DNA from: Marinicella meishanensis
GTDB taxonomy: Bacteria; Pseudomonadota; Gammaproteobacteria; Xanthomonadales; Marinicellaceae
Assembly (NCBI RefSeq): GCF_019931145.1
Contig: NZ_JAIOUV010000006.1
Coordinates: 124,001 to 188,000 of the forward strand
DNA: 64,000 nt
Direction: 5' to 3'
Shown here: positions 25,254 to 32,037 of the stretch, one piece after another
How positions within the stretch are numbered: the first letter of the stretch is position 1
Layout: the number at the start of each line of letters is the position of its first letter
The notes under the pieces: generated by a model
Database searches by the model: none
Told to the model about the DNA's origin: nothing
Seen by the model: only the letters and a program-made list of their open reading frames with translations
Translations under genes and position numbers: made by a program

Positions 25254-26486
25254 ATGAAAACAACAATCATCTTATTATTCTGCAGCCTGTTTGCGGTACC
25301 TTTGCACGCTCAGATCGATCACACTTTCACATACCAAGGTGAATTATTGGACAATGGTGCGCCTGCTTCTGGTTTGTATGACATGACCATCAGTGCCTTT
25401 GATAATGCCAATGGAACCGGAATTCCTCTGGCCACGTCTGAGCATTTGGGGGTGAATGTAAGTATGGGATTATTCACCATTCAATCGGTTGACTTGGGGT
25501 CAACCATTTTTGATGGTTTGGACTTGTGGTTGTTGGTTTCTGTTAAACAACAAGCCGATGCCAGTTACACTGATTTGAGTCCTTTGCAAAAAATGCATTC
25601 TGTACCTTATGCCGCCAGTTTGATTGACAAAGGCGCAACCGCCGGTCAGGTATTGACTTTTGATGCAGTGACCGGTTGGCAGCCAGCCAATCCAAACACA
25701 GGCACCGATGATCAAAACATCACTGGTTCAGGACTCAGTGGTACTGAACTGACCATTGGTATCGAAGGTGGTAACAGTCAAGTGGTGGACTTGGCTGCGT
25801 TACAAGATGGTACCGGTACCGATGACCAAAACATCACAGGATCTGGATTGAGCGGAACTGAATTAACCATTGGTATTGAAGGAGGCAACAGTCAAGTGGT
25901 CGATTTGGCTGCGTTGCAGGATGGCACTGGCACCGATGACCAAAACATTGCAGGTTCAGGGTTAAGTGGTACAGAGTTGACCATCGGTATCGAGGGTGGC
26001 AGCAGTCAAACCGTTGATTTGGCGCCCCTGCAAGACGGTCCAGGTACCCGACTGGTGCGGGTGTCTGACAATGCTGTTCTCGGAAAAGTCATTGGTTTTA
26101 CCAACAATCAGTGGACCGTTATCAACAACAGCGGCTATTTGGTACATGTGAACGCCGATGGAACTCCAGGTTTGTCCTCTCCTCTGTATAATGATGGGGC
26201 TTGTACGGGTACCCCTTTGTATTTGATGTACACAGCCAACTCGAATGGCAGTGGTTCGACTCTGGCTGCCCAAGGTTTTGTCTTCACCATTCAAGGAATC
26301 GGGACTTATTACGTACCTAAAAATTCCAGTTTGATCGACAATGCCGCTTACAATCGCCGTAGAAATTCGCCCACCAATTGTCAAACTTTGAACCATCCGA
26401 CCAACACAGTCATGCCAATCCAGGCCAACAACGTGGCAGTGACTGGTGTGCCTGATGGTGGCTATGGTCCAGTTCGGATTGAATGA
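25254..26486 (+). CDS. Exported repeat protein with 38-residue tandem repeats
   Basis: A 410-residue exported protein (signal peptide ending PLHA). Residues of about 20-130 form a domain with FTYQGELLDNGAPASGLYDM and LSPLQKMHSVPYAASL, the layout seen in tail-fibre-like secreted proteins. Three tandem repeats of 38 residues follow from residue 150 (DDQNITGSGLSGTELTIGIE as core). Repeats 1 and 2 are identical, and repeat 3 has five changes. The C-terminal 150 residues are a beta-rich domain. A surface fibre or adhesin-like role is inferred. It follows the small IF-tail gene by 12 bp and ends in a strong terminator. Confidence 0.8.
   Translation: MKTTIILLFCSLFAVPLHAQIDHTFTYQGELLDNGAPASGLYDMTISAFDNANGTGIPLATSEHLGVNVSMGLFTIQSVDLGSTIFDGLDLWLLVSVKQQADASYTDLSPLQKMHSVPYAASLIDKGATAGQVLTFDAVTGWQPANPNTGTDDQNITGSGLSGTELTIGIEGGNSQVVDLAALQDGTGTDDQNITGSGLSGTELTIGIEGGNSQVVDLAALQDGTGTDDQNIAGSGLSGTELTIGIEGGSSQTVDLAPLQDGPGTRLVRVSDNAVLGKVIGFTNNQWTVINNSGYLVHVNADGTPGLSSPLYNDGACTGTPLYLMYTANSNGSGSTLAAQGFVFTIQGIGTYYVPKNSSLIDNAAYNRRRNSPTNCQTLNHPTNTVMPIQANNVAVTGVPDGGYGPVRIE
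25701..26042 (+). repeat. Three 114-bp in-frame tandem repeats
   Basis: Units start at 25701, 25815 and 25929. Units 1 and 2 encode identical 38-residue peptides but differ at 20 of 114 nucleotides by my count, every difference being silent. Confidence 0.9.
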
Positions 26487-26509
26487 ATTCAAACTTGCAT
26501 GTGTAAAAA

Positions 26510-26536
26510 AACCTGCTGTCATAGCAGGTTTTTTTT
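26510..26536 (+). terminator. Rho-independent terminator
   Basis: AACCTGCT-GTCAT-AGCAGGTT with an 8-bp stem followed by TTTTTT, 24 bp after the stop of the repeat protein gene. Confidence 0.9.
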
Positions 26537-26560
26537 GACTTAAATATCAGCCATGAATCT

Positions 26561-26842
26561 TTATTTGCTGAACACCTTGTCGCCGATGATTTTAAAAGCC
26601 GGTGTGCCCCGCACCAAGGTGTCACGAGCAAACACCTGATCACAAGCCGGACAAGTGCCTGGTGATTGGGTGAAGTCTTTGCTGATGCGCTCTTTGAAAC
26701 ATTTAATCAATGCGCCTTTGCCGCCTTTGCGGTAGGTGAACAGCTGGGTTTTGCAACCGCTGCAAAACACATCCACCGTGGTGGTGGGACCTTTTTTGTG
26801 GGGTTTGGCCATCGGCGTAGGGTAGCAGGATGCAATGGGCAT
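26561..26842 (-). CDS. Small zinc-ribbon protein
   Basis: A 93-residue protein with two CxxC knuckles, FCSGC and CPACD, separated by about 37 residues. A basic N-terminus (MAKPHKKGP) and LFTYRKGGKGALIKCFKERI lie between or before them. A zinc-ribbon that may bind nucleic acid or a protein partner is inferred. The open frame continues upstream to 27067, but the ATG at 26842 has AGGA at good spacing; an ATG ten codons downstream is an alternative start. It is convergent with the repeat-protein gene, whose terminator lies between them. Confidence 0.7.
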   Translation of the reverse strand: MPIASCYPTPMAKPHKKGPTTTVDVFCSGCKTQLFTYRKGGKGALIKCFKERISKDFTQSPGTCPACDQVFARDTLVRGTPAFKIIGDKVFSK

Positions 26843-26976
26843 GACAATGTCCTGAGACTTATAATCAATGAAAACCAAGGTCACTGCGGCGTGCTGAGCT
26901 TGGGTCGAAGTAAGCCTATCGAAGTGAACAACAAAAACGGATTCAAACAGTTTGGTCAAATTTCTGCGTGAAATTG

Positions 26977-27008
26977 ACAAGCCCGCTCGATGACTTGAGC
27001 GGGCTTGT
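26977..27008 (-). terminator. Terminator-like hairpin after the large protease
   Basis: A perfect 12-bp stem, ACAAGCCCGCTC with GAGCGGGCTTGT around an 8-nt loop, begins 12 bp beyond the minus-strand protease stop. The tail that follows is only moderately T-rich. Confidence 0.7.
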
Positions 27009-27020
27009 TGGCGGGTATGA

Positions 27021-29132
27021 TCAGTAAGACAGTCTGGAAATGGCCACACCTTGCATGTTGCCAACATCCCTCAGCCAAGTGCCCCCCGGAGGCGAGGGGT
27101 AGGTGGCGTTGATGTAACTGCGGTTGCCATTGCTGAACAGCAGTTTAAAAGTGCCAATGTCCTGAGTCGTCGTGGACCCCGTGCCCGTTCTGGGGTAACC
27201 AGTGACATGGTTGAATAGGTTAAACACAAAATCACTCTGCAGAAAGGGCACATTGTTCAGTTGCCCATTAGCCCATCGACCTACACCTGATTGATCAAAA
27301 TAGTAAACAGTGGCCAAAGCCACATTGGTGCTGCCAGTTGGAGCCACTTGAAATGAACTGCCCCAACCACTCAGAGTCGGCTCGAACCATAATCCCGAGA
27401 CTGAACTTGGGTTGGGGATTTTGGGTTCGAAATTTTCATCCAAGAACAAGGGTTGCATGCACCAACTGCCGGTTTGACCGTCTATGGTCCAATTAAATAC
27501 TCCAGGTTGAGCACTGCGATTGACGCCATCGCATGCGCTGCTGTTGTTAACTGAAGAAAGTGCATAATCCAGGGTGAAGGAGCCTGCGTCTTGTGGTGTG
27601 GTTTGTTCGGTGTTGTCATCAAAAGTATACCGATAGAAATCGCCGCTTAATGAGTTGTTTTGGTAGTTCGATGTTTGAGCAATCATCCATTCTGGTTCAC
27701 CATTGTTGTCATAGGTGTAAAATACAATGACATACTGAATGTTGTCGCCACTCCCAGCTTTGGTGATGTGCAAACCATGACCATTTTTTTCGGGATCAAA
27801 CGAGTAGCCCCTGATAGGCTCACTGTAAACGGGAGATGATATGCTGCCCCAATTAGCGGCCTGAGGTATGGTCAATTCCAATGTTGATTTCATGTTGGCT
27901 GAATGGTTGTTACCGATATATTGGCCTCCGGCCACAGCTGGATTCAAAGCGGGATTAGAAAAATATTCAATGCGGCGACAAGTTTGTTTTTCAGGTGCGA
28001 CGCTGGTATCCAAAACACAGCCATCATCTTCATTGTATCCCCCCATGATGGTTTGCCATTGATTGTTGGCATCAATCAGGCCATGATTGAGTGAATTGTT
28101 GATGTCTGGTTTTGAGTCTTCGGGATGAATTCCACCCAGCATGTGGCCAATTTCATGTATGGCAGTCAGATCTCCCAGTGCATAGGTGTCGGTACTGACG
28201 CCATAGGGTGATTCTGGAAAAAAAGTGTTGGCAGCGCCACCAACCCGTTCAAATGTGGGCCCCAGTTCAGTTTTGACGAATAAAAAGACGAGATCAGCAC
28301 CCACATGATCACGCCTGATTTCGATGTCTGAAAACAGTTCGCTTTTGCTGCTCATCAGATTCACTATGTCTTCGCGGGTGTCTCCAAGAAAGTCAGAATT
28401 TATCATTTGTGCTGGGCCTGCTATAGAAATTTTGTGACTTTGATTGAAACCAACTTCACTGTTTTGCAACACTTGATTAAACTTGGTGACCACATTGCTG
28501 GCCAGCATGTTGGCATCAGTGACGTTGTTGGCGTACAAAAACAGAACCGAAACATCATGAACTGTGGGACTTGGTTTGGCACCTTCATTTTTATTTTGGA
28601 AGTTCACTTCTTTGGACTGTTGATCGTGTCCTTGAGGCAAGATTTGGCTCAGGTAATTGTGCTTGCGGTCTTCTGGGAAAATGGCTCGATAAATGCGGTG
28701 AGAAGCTGCAGAGGATTTGCTGATTGGTTCAATGATGTAACTTGAGCCGCTGATTCTGAGGTTTCCTAATGCACGTGACCCTTCAACCGATATGGTGAAA
28801 TTGGCATTTGGGAATCTGTCTATGATGCCAGTGAGGGTTTTTATTCCGTGGATGTGATGGTCAATGTGTTCGACATACAGACTGATTTTTTGTGTAATCC
28901 CAGGTAAGGGCAGGGTCCAAGAATCGCCAACTTGGGTTTGGAGCATTTGTTCTGTGTTGATGGTGCCAACCGCCATTCGCTCTGGGTCCATGGTTGGGGG
29001 TAAGTCAGCCTGGCTGATGTGGTCCCAGGTGGCCCATTCATCGGCGATGAACAGTTCGTGGTTACTGAGTGCATGGCAGCTCCAGGTCAAGGTGGTGACC
29101 CATAGCACCATTTTGTATAAAGGGAGTTTCAT
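27021..29132 (-). CDS. Secreted reprolysin-like metalloprotease with C-terminal GWG-type domains
   Basis: A 703-residue secreted protein: signal peptide, a propeptide-like region to about residue 190, then a metzincin domain with HEIGHMLGGIH (His326, Glu327, His330, His336) and a TIMGGYN Met-turn. This fits the reprolysin-like M12 group of bacterial secreted peptidases. The C-terminal 260 residues hold two related beta modules. The first contains GYSFDPEKNGHGLHIT and YTYDNNGEPEWM, and the second contains GLWFEPTLSGWGSSFQV and YYFDQSGVGRWANG. These resemble a repeated domain common in secreted proteins of Lysobacterales-like bacteria. The substrate is unknown. A tail remnant of the same kind lies at 31155. 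Confidence 0.85.
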   Translation of the reverse strand: MKLPLYKMVLWVTTLTWSCHALSNHELFIADEWATWDHISQADLPPTMDPERMAVGTINTEQMLQTQVGDSWTLPLPGITQKISLYVEHIDHHIHGIKTLTGIIDRFPNANFTISVEGSRALGNLRISGSSYIIEPISKSSAASHRIYRAIFPEDRKHNYLSQILPQGHDQQSKEVNFQNKNEGAKPSPTVHDVSVLFLYANNVTDANMLASNVVTKFNQVLQNSEVGFNQSHKISIAGPAQMINSDFLGDTREDIVNLMSSKSELFSDIEIRRDHVGADLVFLFVKTELGPTFERVGGAANTFFPESPYGVSTDTYALGDLTAIHEIGHMLGGIHPEDSKPDINNSLNHGLIDANNQWQTIMGGYNEDDGCVLDTSVAPEKQTCRRIEYFSNPALNPAVAGGQYIGNNHSANMKSTLELTIPQAANWGSISSPVYSEPIRGYSFDPEKNGHGLHITKAGSGDNIQYVIVFYTYDNNGEPEWMIAQTSNYQNNSLSGDFYRYTFDDNTEQTTPQDAGSFTLDYALSSVNNSSACDGVNRSAQPGVFNWTIDGQTGSWCMQPLFLDENFEPKIPNPSSVSGLWFEPTLSGWGSSFQVAPTGSTNVALATVYYFDQSGVGRWANGQLNNVPFLQSDFVFNLFNHVTGYPRTGTGSTTTQDIGTFKLLFSNGNRSYINATYPSPPGGTWLRDVGNMQGVAISRLSY

Positions 29133-29466
29133 GGTGATTCCTCATGGTTGGTTGTTTTGTTCCAGCAAAACCCTTCTGCTGGATACTCAATACCTTGAGC
29201 CAAGCCCTTTGTTTCATAAAGATCTTGGCCAAATACTGCCGCTATTTGGCCAATTATTGTTGATTTTGGGTGAATCAAGCACAGTCTGCTGATGCCGCAT
29301 AAAAAACATTCAAGGTGTGTATCCAAGCGCTGCTGTTTTATAATTGGTTTGAATGGAGTGAATGACCCTCAAGGAAATTGATCTTGGGTATTGCAAAATT
29401 TTCTATAAGGATGTGGTTGTTGATCAATTGTGATCAGACCAATTCTTCTTTTTCATATGGTTTGTT
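29133..29466. other. Divergent intergenic region
   Basis: About 330 bases between the protease and signal peptidase genes. They contain the perfect inverted repeat at 29225-29253. The remaining bases show no gene and no convincing promoter pair. Confidence 0.5.
29225..29253. promoter_or_regulatory. 11-bp perfect inverted repeat in a divergent region
   Basis: TTGGCCAAATA (29225-29235) and TATTTGGCCAA (29243-29253) are exact reverse complements around CTGCCGC. It lies about 93 bp upstream of the protease start and 214 bp upstream of the signal peptidase start. A regulator site is a reasonable guess; no regulator gene is adjacent. Confidence 0.5.
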
Positions 29467-30333
29467 ATGACTGAAAACGAATCGACTGTTTCTGGCATGT
29501 GGACACCCAAGCGTTGGGTGGCGGTGTTGCTGGCATTCATATCGGCTCCCATTGGTTTTTTGTATTTGGGCCAAAAGCGCTGGGCTTGGTTTTATTTGTT
29601 GCTGAGCGTGGGCCTGGCTTTTTTGCGGTTTGGGGTGTTGTCCAAATACACCAATGATGAGGTGCTGTGGTTGTTTTTATTGACTCCTTTAACGGCCATG
29701 ACCCATGCTTATTGGTTGGCACCCAGAATCAAAGAAATCAGAAAATGGTACAGCCGGTGGTATGGTTTGGCGGGCATCTTCATGTTGTTCTTCATACCAT
29801 TCCTGACCATGCGGGTGTTCTTTTATGAAAATTACCGCATACCTGCTGGCAGCATGTTGCCCACCTTGCAAGTGGGGCAGCTCATTCATGTCAAAAAGTG
29901 GGGCTGTGGCAACTACCAATTTTGGAACATTCAATTCTTAAAGACCGAGCGCAATGATTCATGTCCGATCAAGCATGGCGATTTGATTGTGTTTGATTTC
30001 CCAATGAACCCGAAAGACAAATACATCAAGCGGGTGATGGCGATGGGTGGTGACCACATTCGCATTGATGACAAGCAAGTGTGGCTCAATGGCCAGCTGC
30101 TGCCGGCAGAGTGGATGCGCCAAGAGGACAGCCATGCTTATTGGCTTGAGACTCTGGGAGACATGCAGTATCAAGTGATCCACATCGATGGCCGTGAGGT
30201 GCCATTCAGACATGTCGATGTCACTGTCCCAGCGGGCCATTTGTTTGTGATGGGAGACAATCGGGATAATTCACATGACAGCCGCTCTTGGGGTGTGGTA
30301 CCGATTGATCATGTGGTGGGCGTGGTTTTCTGA
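29467..30333 (+). CDS. Signal peptidase I with extra N-terminal membrane domain
   Basis: A 288-residue type I signal peptidase. The catalytic Ser129 lies in PAGSMLPTL and the general base Lys188 in KDKYIKRVMAMGGD. MGDNRDNSHDSRSWG is the conserved C-terminal box. The family removes Sec signal peptides on the outer face of the inner membrane. Unlike housekeeping LepB, the first 110 residues form a domain with about four hydrophobic segments, starting with a PKRWVAVLLAFISAPIGFLY motif. There is no lepA or rnc nearby. It is probably a second, accessory signal peptidase. Its position beside a large secreted protease suggests a link, but that is inference. Confidence 0.9.
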   Translation: MTENESTVSGMWTPKRWVAVLLAFISAPIGFLYLGQKRWAWFYLLLSVGLAFLRFGVLSKYTNDEVLWLFLLTPLTAMTHAYWLAPRIKEIRKWYSRWYGLAGIFMLFFIPFLTMRVFFYENYRIPAGSMLPTLQVGQLIHVKKWGCGNYQFWNIQFLKTERNDSCPIKHGDLIVFDFPMNPKDKYIKRVMAMGGDHIRIDDKQVWLNGQLLPAEWMRQEDSHAYWLETLGDMQYQVIHIDGREVPFRHVDVTVPAGHLFVMGDNRDNSHDSRSWGVVPIDHVVGVVF

Positions 30334-30368
30334 AGCCAGTCAAGCTATCTGCGGGCAAGAATCAGCGG

Positions 30369-30374
30369 TATAAT
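30369..30374 (+). promoter_or_regulatory. Candidate -10 element
   Basis: TATAAT, 33 bp before the ATG at 30407. No matching -35 is seen. Confidence 0.3.
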
Positions 30375-30406
30375 GATTGGTCCTTGATGAAGTTTGTGAG
30401 GTCAGT

Positions 30407-31105
30407 ATGAACAAAACCGATGTGCTGCAATTGTTGCAAGATCACCGCAATGAGCGGGGGATCAAGAACTGGCATGAGTTGTATCCAGACAGTCCGTTCA
30501 GCAGTTTGGGCATGGGTTTGACGGTGTTGCGCAAATTGGCCAAGCAGGTGGGCAAAGACCATGACTTGGCACAAGCGCTGTGGGACAGTGATGTGTATGA
30601 AATGAAAGTCATGTCGGTGTTGGTTGATGATCCCAAAGCGATCAGCCGTGAGCAAGTGGAGCAGCAGGTCGAAGACATTGATTTCGGCATGATGGTGCAT
30701 GTCTATTCAGCCTGTGGTGCGCCAGTGGCAAAAACCCCCTTCATCGATGAAGTGGCGGTGGACTGGGCCCGCAGCGATGATGAGGTGCGCAAACGCTGTG
30801 CTTACGGTTTCGTCTATGAACTGTCCAAAAAGAACACCAAAAGCGCGCCGGATGATGCCTATTATGAGGCCATCCTAGATCACATTGAGCAAACCCACGA
30901 ACAAGAAAACAACTGTGTGTTGTTGTCCATGGGGGCGGCTTTGATGGGGATTGGCAAGCGCAGTTTGCCGCTGAATCAAAGGGCCTTGAAAATTGCCCAA
31001 GACATCGGTCCCATCCCGGTGGAAAGTGGTAAAACCCAATGCGAACCCATGGATGTCAGCAAACACCTGACCAGTGAGTACATTTTGGGTAAATTAAAAG
31101 CCTGA
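30407..31105 (+). CDS. AlkD-like DNA alkylation repair (HEAT-repeat) protein
   Basis: A 232-residue all-helical protein with the AlkD/ALK pattern. An N-terminal NERGIKNWHELY and SSLGMGLTVLRKLAKQVGKD precede LAQALWDSDVYEMKVMSVLV. Later come the WARSDDEVRKRCAYGFVYEL segment and a C-terminal repeat. AlkD proteins remove N3- and N7-alkylated bases through HEAT-like repeats without base flipping. The exact specificity cannot be read here, and some family members do not repair DNA. The frame is open to 30377, but the ATG at 30407 fits family starts. It is monocistronic and ends in a strong hairpin. Confidence 0.8.
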   Translation: MNKTDVLQLLQDHRNERGIKNWHELYPDSPFSSLGMGLTVLRKLAKQVGKDHDLAQALWDSDVYEMKVMSVLVDDPKAISREQVEQQVEDIDFGMMVHVYSACGAPVAKTPFIDEVAVDWARSDDEVRKRCAYGFVYELSKKNTKSAPDDAYYEAILDHIEQTHEQENNCVLLSMGAALMGIGKRSLPLNQRALKIAQDIGPIPVESGKTQCEPMDVSKHLTSEYILGKLKA

Positions 31106-31139
31106 ACAGGGCCGGGCAGTCATGTGCCCGACCCTGTTC
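31104..31139 (+). terminator. Terminator-like hairpin overlapping the stop codon
   Basis: GAACAGGGCCGGGCA (31104-31118) pairs with TGCCCGACCCTGTTC (31125-31139), a 15-bp stem with one mismatch and a 6-nt loop. Its first bases belong to the TGA of the AlkD-like gene. The following tract is not T-rich, so termination may be partial. Confidence 0.65.
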
Positions 31140-31154
31140 AATTCATTGCGTGGT

Positions 31155-31262
31155 TCAATAAGACAGTCGATCAATCACCACATTGGACCGATTCCATTGG
31201 CCAAACGGGTGGAAGGGATAGGCGGCCTGCAAAGTGACGCGATCACTGAAACGCCTTGCCAG
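31155..31262 (-). pseudogene. Remnant of a protease-type C-terminal domain
   Basis: The minus strand encodes about 35 codons (LQAAYPFHPFGQWNRSNVVI, then DRLSY and a stop). They match the last residues of the large protease at 27021 (NATYPSPPGGTW ... GVAISRLSY). The frame is blocked upstream by a TGA at 31263-31265, with no start or domain core, so it is probably the decayed 3' end of a second such gene. Confidence 0.5.
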
Positions 31263-31396
31263 TCATTGACGCCCAAGGGATGACACAAAACGTCGCTCTG
31301 ATCAGCCATTCATGGCCGTGATGTGTGATGCATCGCCAGGCCCGATTTTTTCTGAATTCTGCATACCGTTTGGACCAAGATCTGGGCAAAAATGGC

Positions 31397-31402
31397 TATA
31401 AT
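31397..31402 (+). promoter_or_regulatory. Candidate -10 element for the sigma-kinase operon
   Basis: TATAAT at 31397, 60 bp before the ECF sigma ATG. The only -35-like sequence, TTGGAC at 31370, has a 21-bp spacer, which is too long for a good sigma70 promoter. Confidence 0.35.
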
Positions 31403-31461
31403 GGGAATTTGATTCATCAACCGCATTGGCGTGGTTGATGCAATAAAAACGACCCCAACCC

Positions 31462-32037
31462 ATGACCCACGATCGCAAACAAGAAGTCACCCAATTGTTG
31501 AACCAATTCAAAGACGGAGATTCCCAATCCAATACCGAATTGATGGCCCTGATTTACCGGGAATTGCGGTCCTTTGCGGGCAACATCCTCAAACAGGAAA
31601 ATCAGACCATCACCTTCCAAGCCACGGAGTTGGTCAATGAGGCTTATTTTCGTTTGTTCGACTCATCGGCGGCCGATTGGAATGACCGCAAACACTTTTT
31701 GTCTTCCGCCATTGTGGTGATGCGCCGTTTGCTGGTGGACCATGCGCGGAAAAAACACGCCCAACGCCGCATCCCCAAGAACCAACAAACCCCGTTTGAA
31801 GCGGTGTCGGCCATCACCGAATCATTGGATTTGGATGTGGTGGCATTGAATGACGCCTTGGACGACTTGGAAAAGCTGGATTCTCGCGGGGCCAAAATCG
31901 TTGAGTTGCGATTTTTTGGCGGCTTGTCGGAAGATGAGATCGCGCAATTTATGGGCCTGTCGCGCAGTACGGTGAATCGAGAATGGCAAGCCTGTAAATT
32001 GTGGTTGTTGCACCAATTGTGTGACCATGACGCCTGA
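31462..32037 (+). CDS. ECF-type RNA polymerase sigma factor of the kinase-linked group
   Basis: A 191-residue sigma70-family protein. Sigma2 covers about residues 12-85 (TELMALIYRELRSFAGNILK, ELVNEAYFRLFD and FLSSAIVVMRRLLVDHARKK). Sigma4 covers about 130-185, with the helix-turn-helix GLSEDEIAQFMGLSRSTVNR. This motif set matches the ECF subfamily usually encoded next to Ser/Thr kinases (TIGR02999 type) rather than next to anti-sigma factors. The stop overlaps the kinase start by 11-17 bp, so expression is coupled. The kinase, rather than an anti-sigma factor, is the likely control partner. Confidence 0.9.
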   Translation: MTHDRKQEVTQLLNQFKDGDSQSNTELMALIYRELRSFAGNILKQENQTITFQATELVNEAYFRLFDSSAADWNDRKHFLSSAIVVMRRLLVDHARKKHAQRRIPKNQQTPFEAVSAITESLDLDVVALNDALDDLEKLDSRGAKIVELRFFGGLSEDEIAQFMGLSRSTVNREWQACKLWLLHQLCDHDA

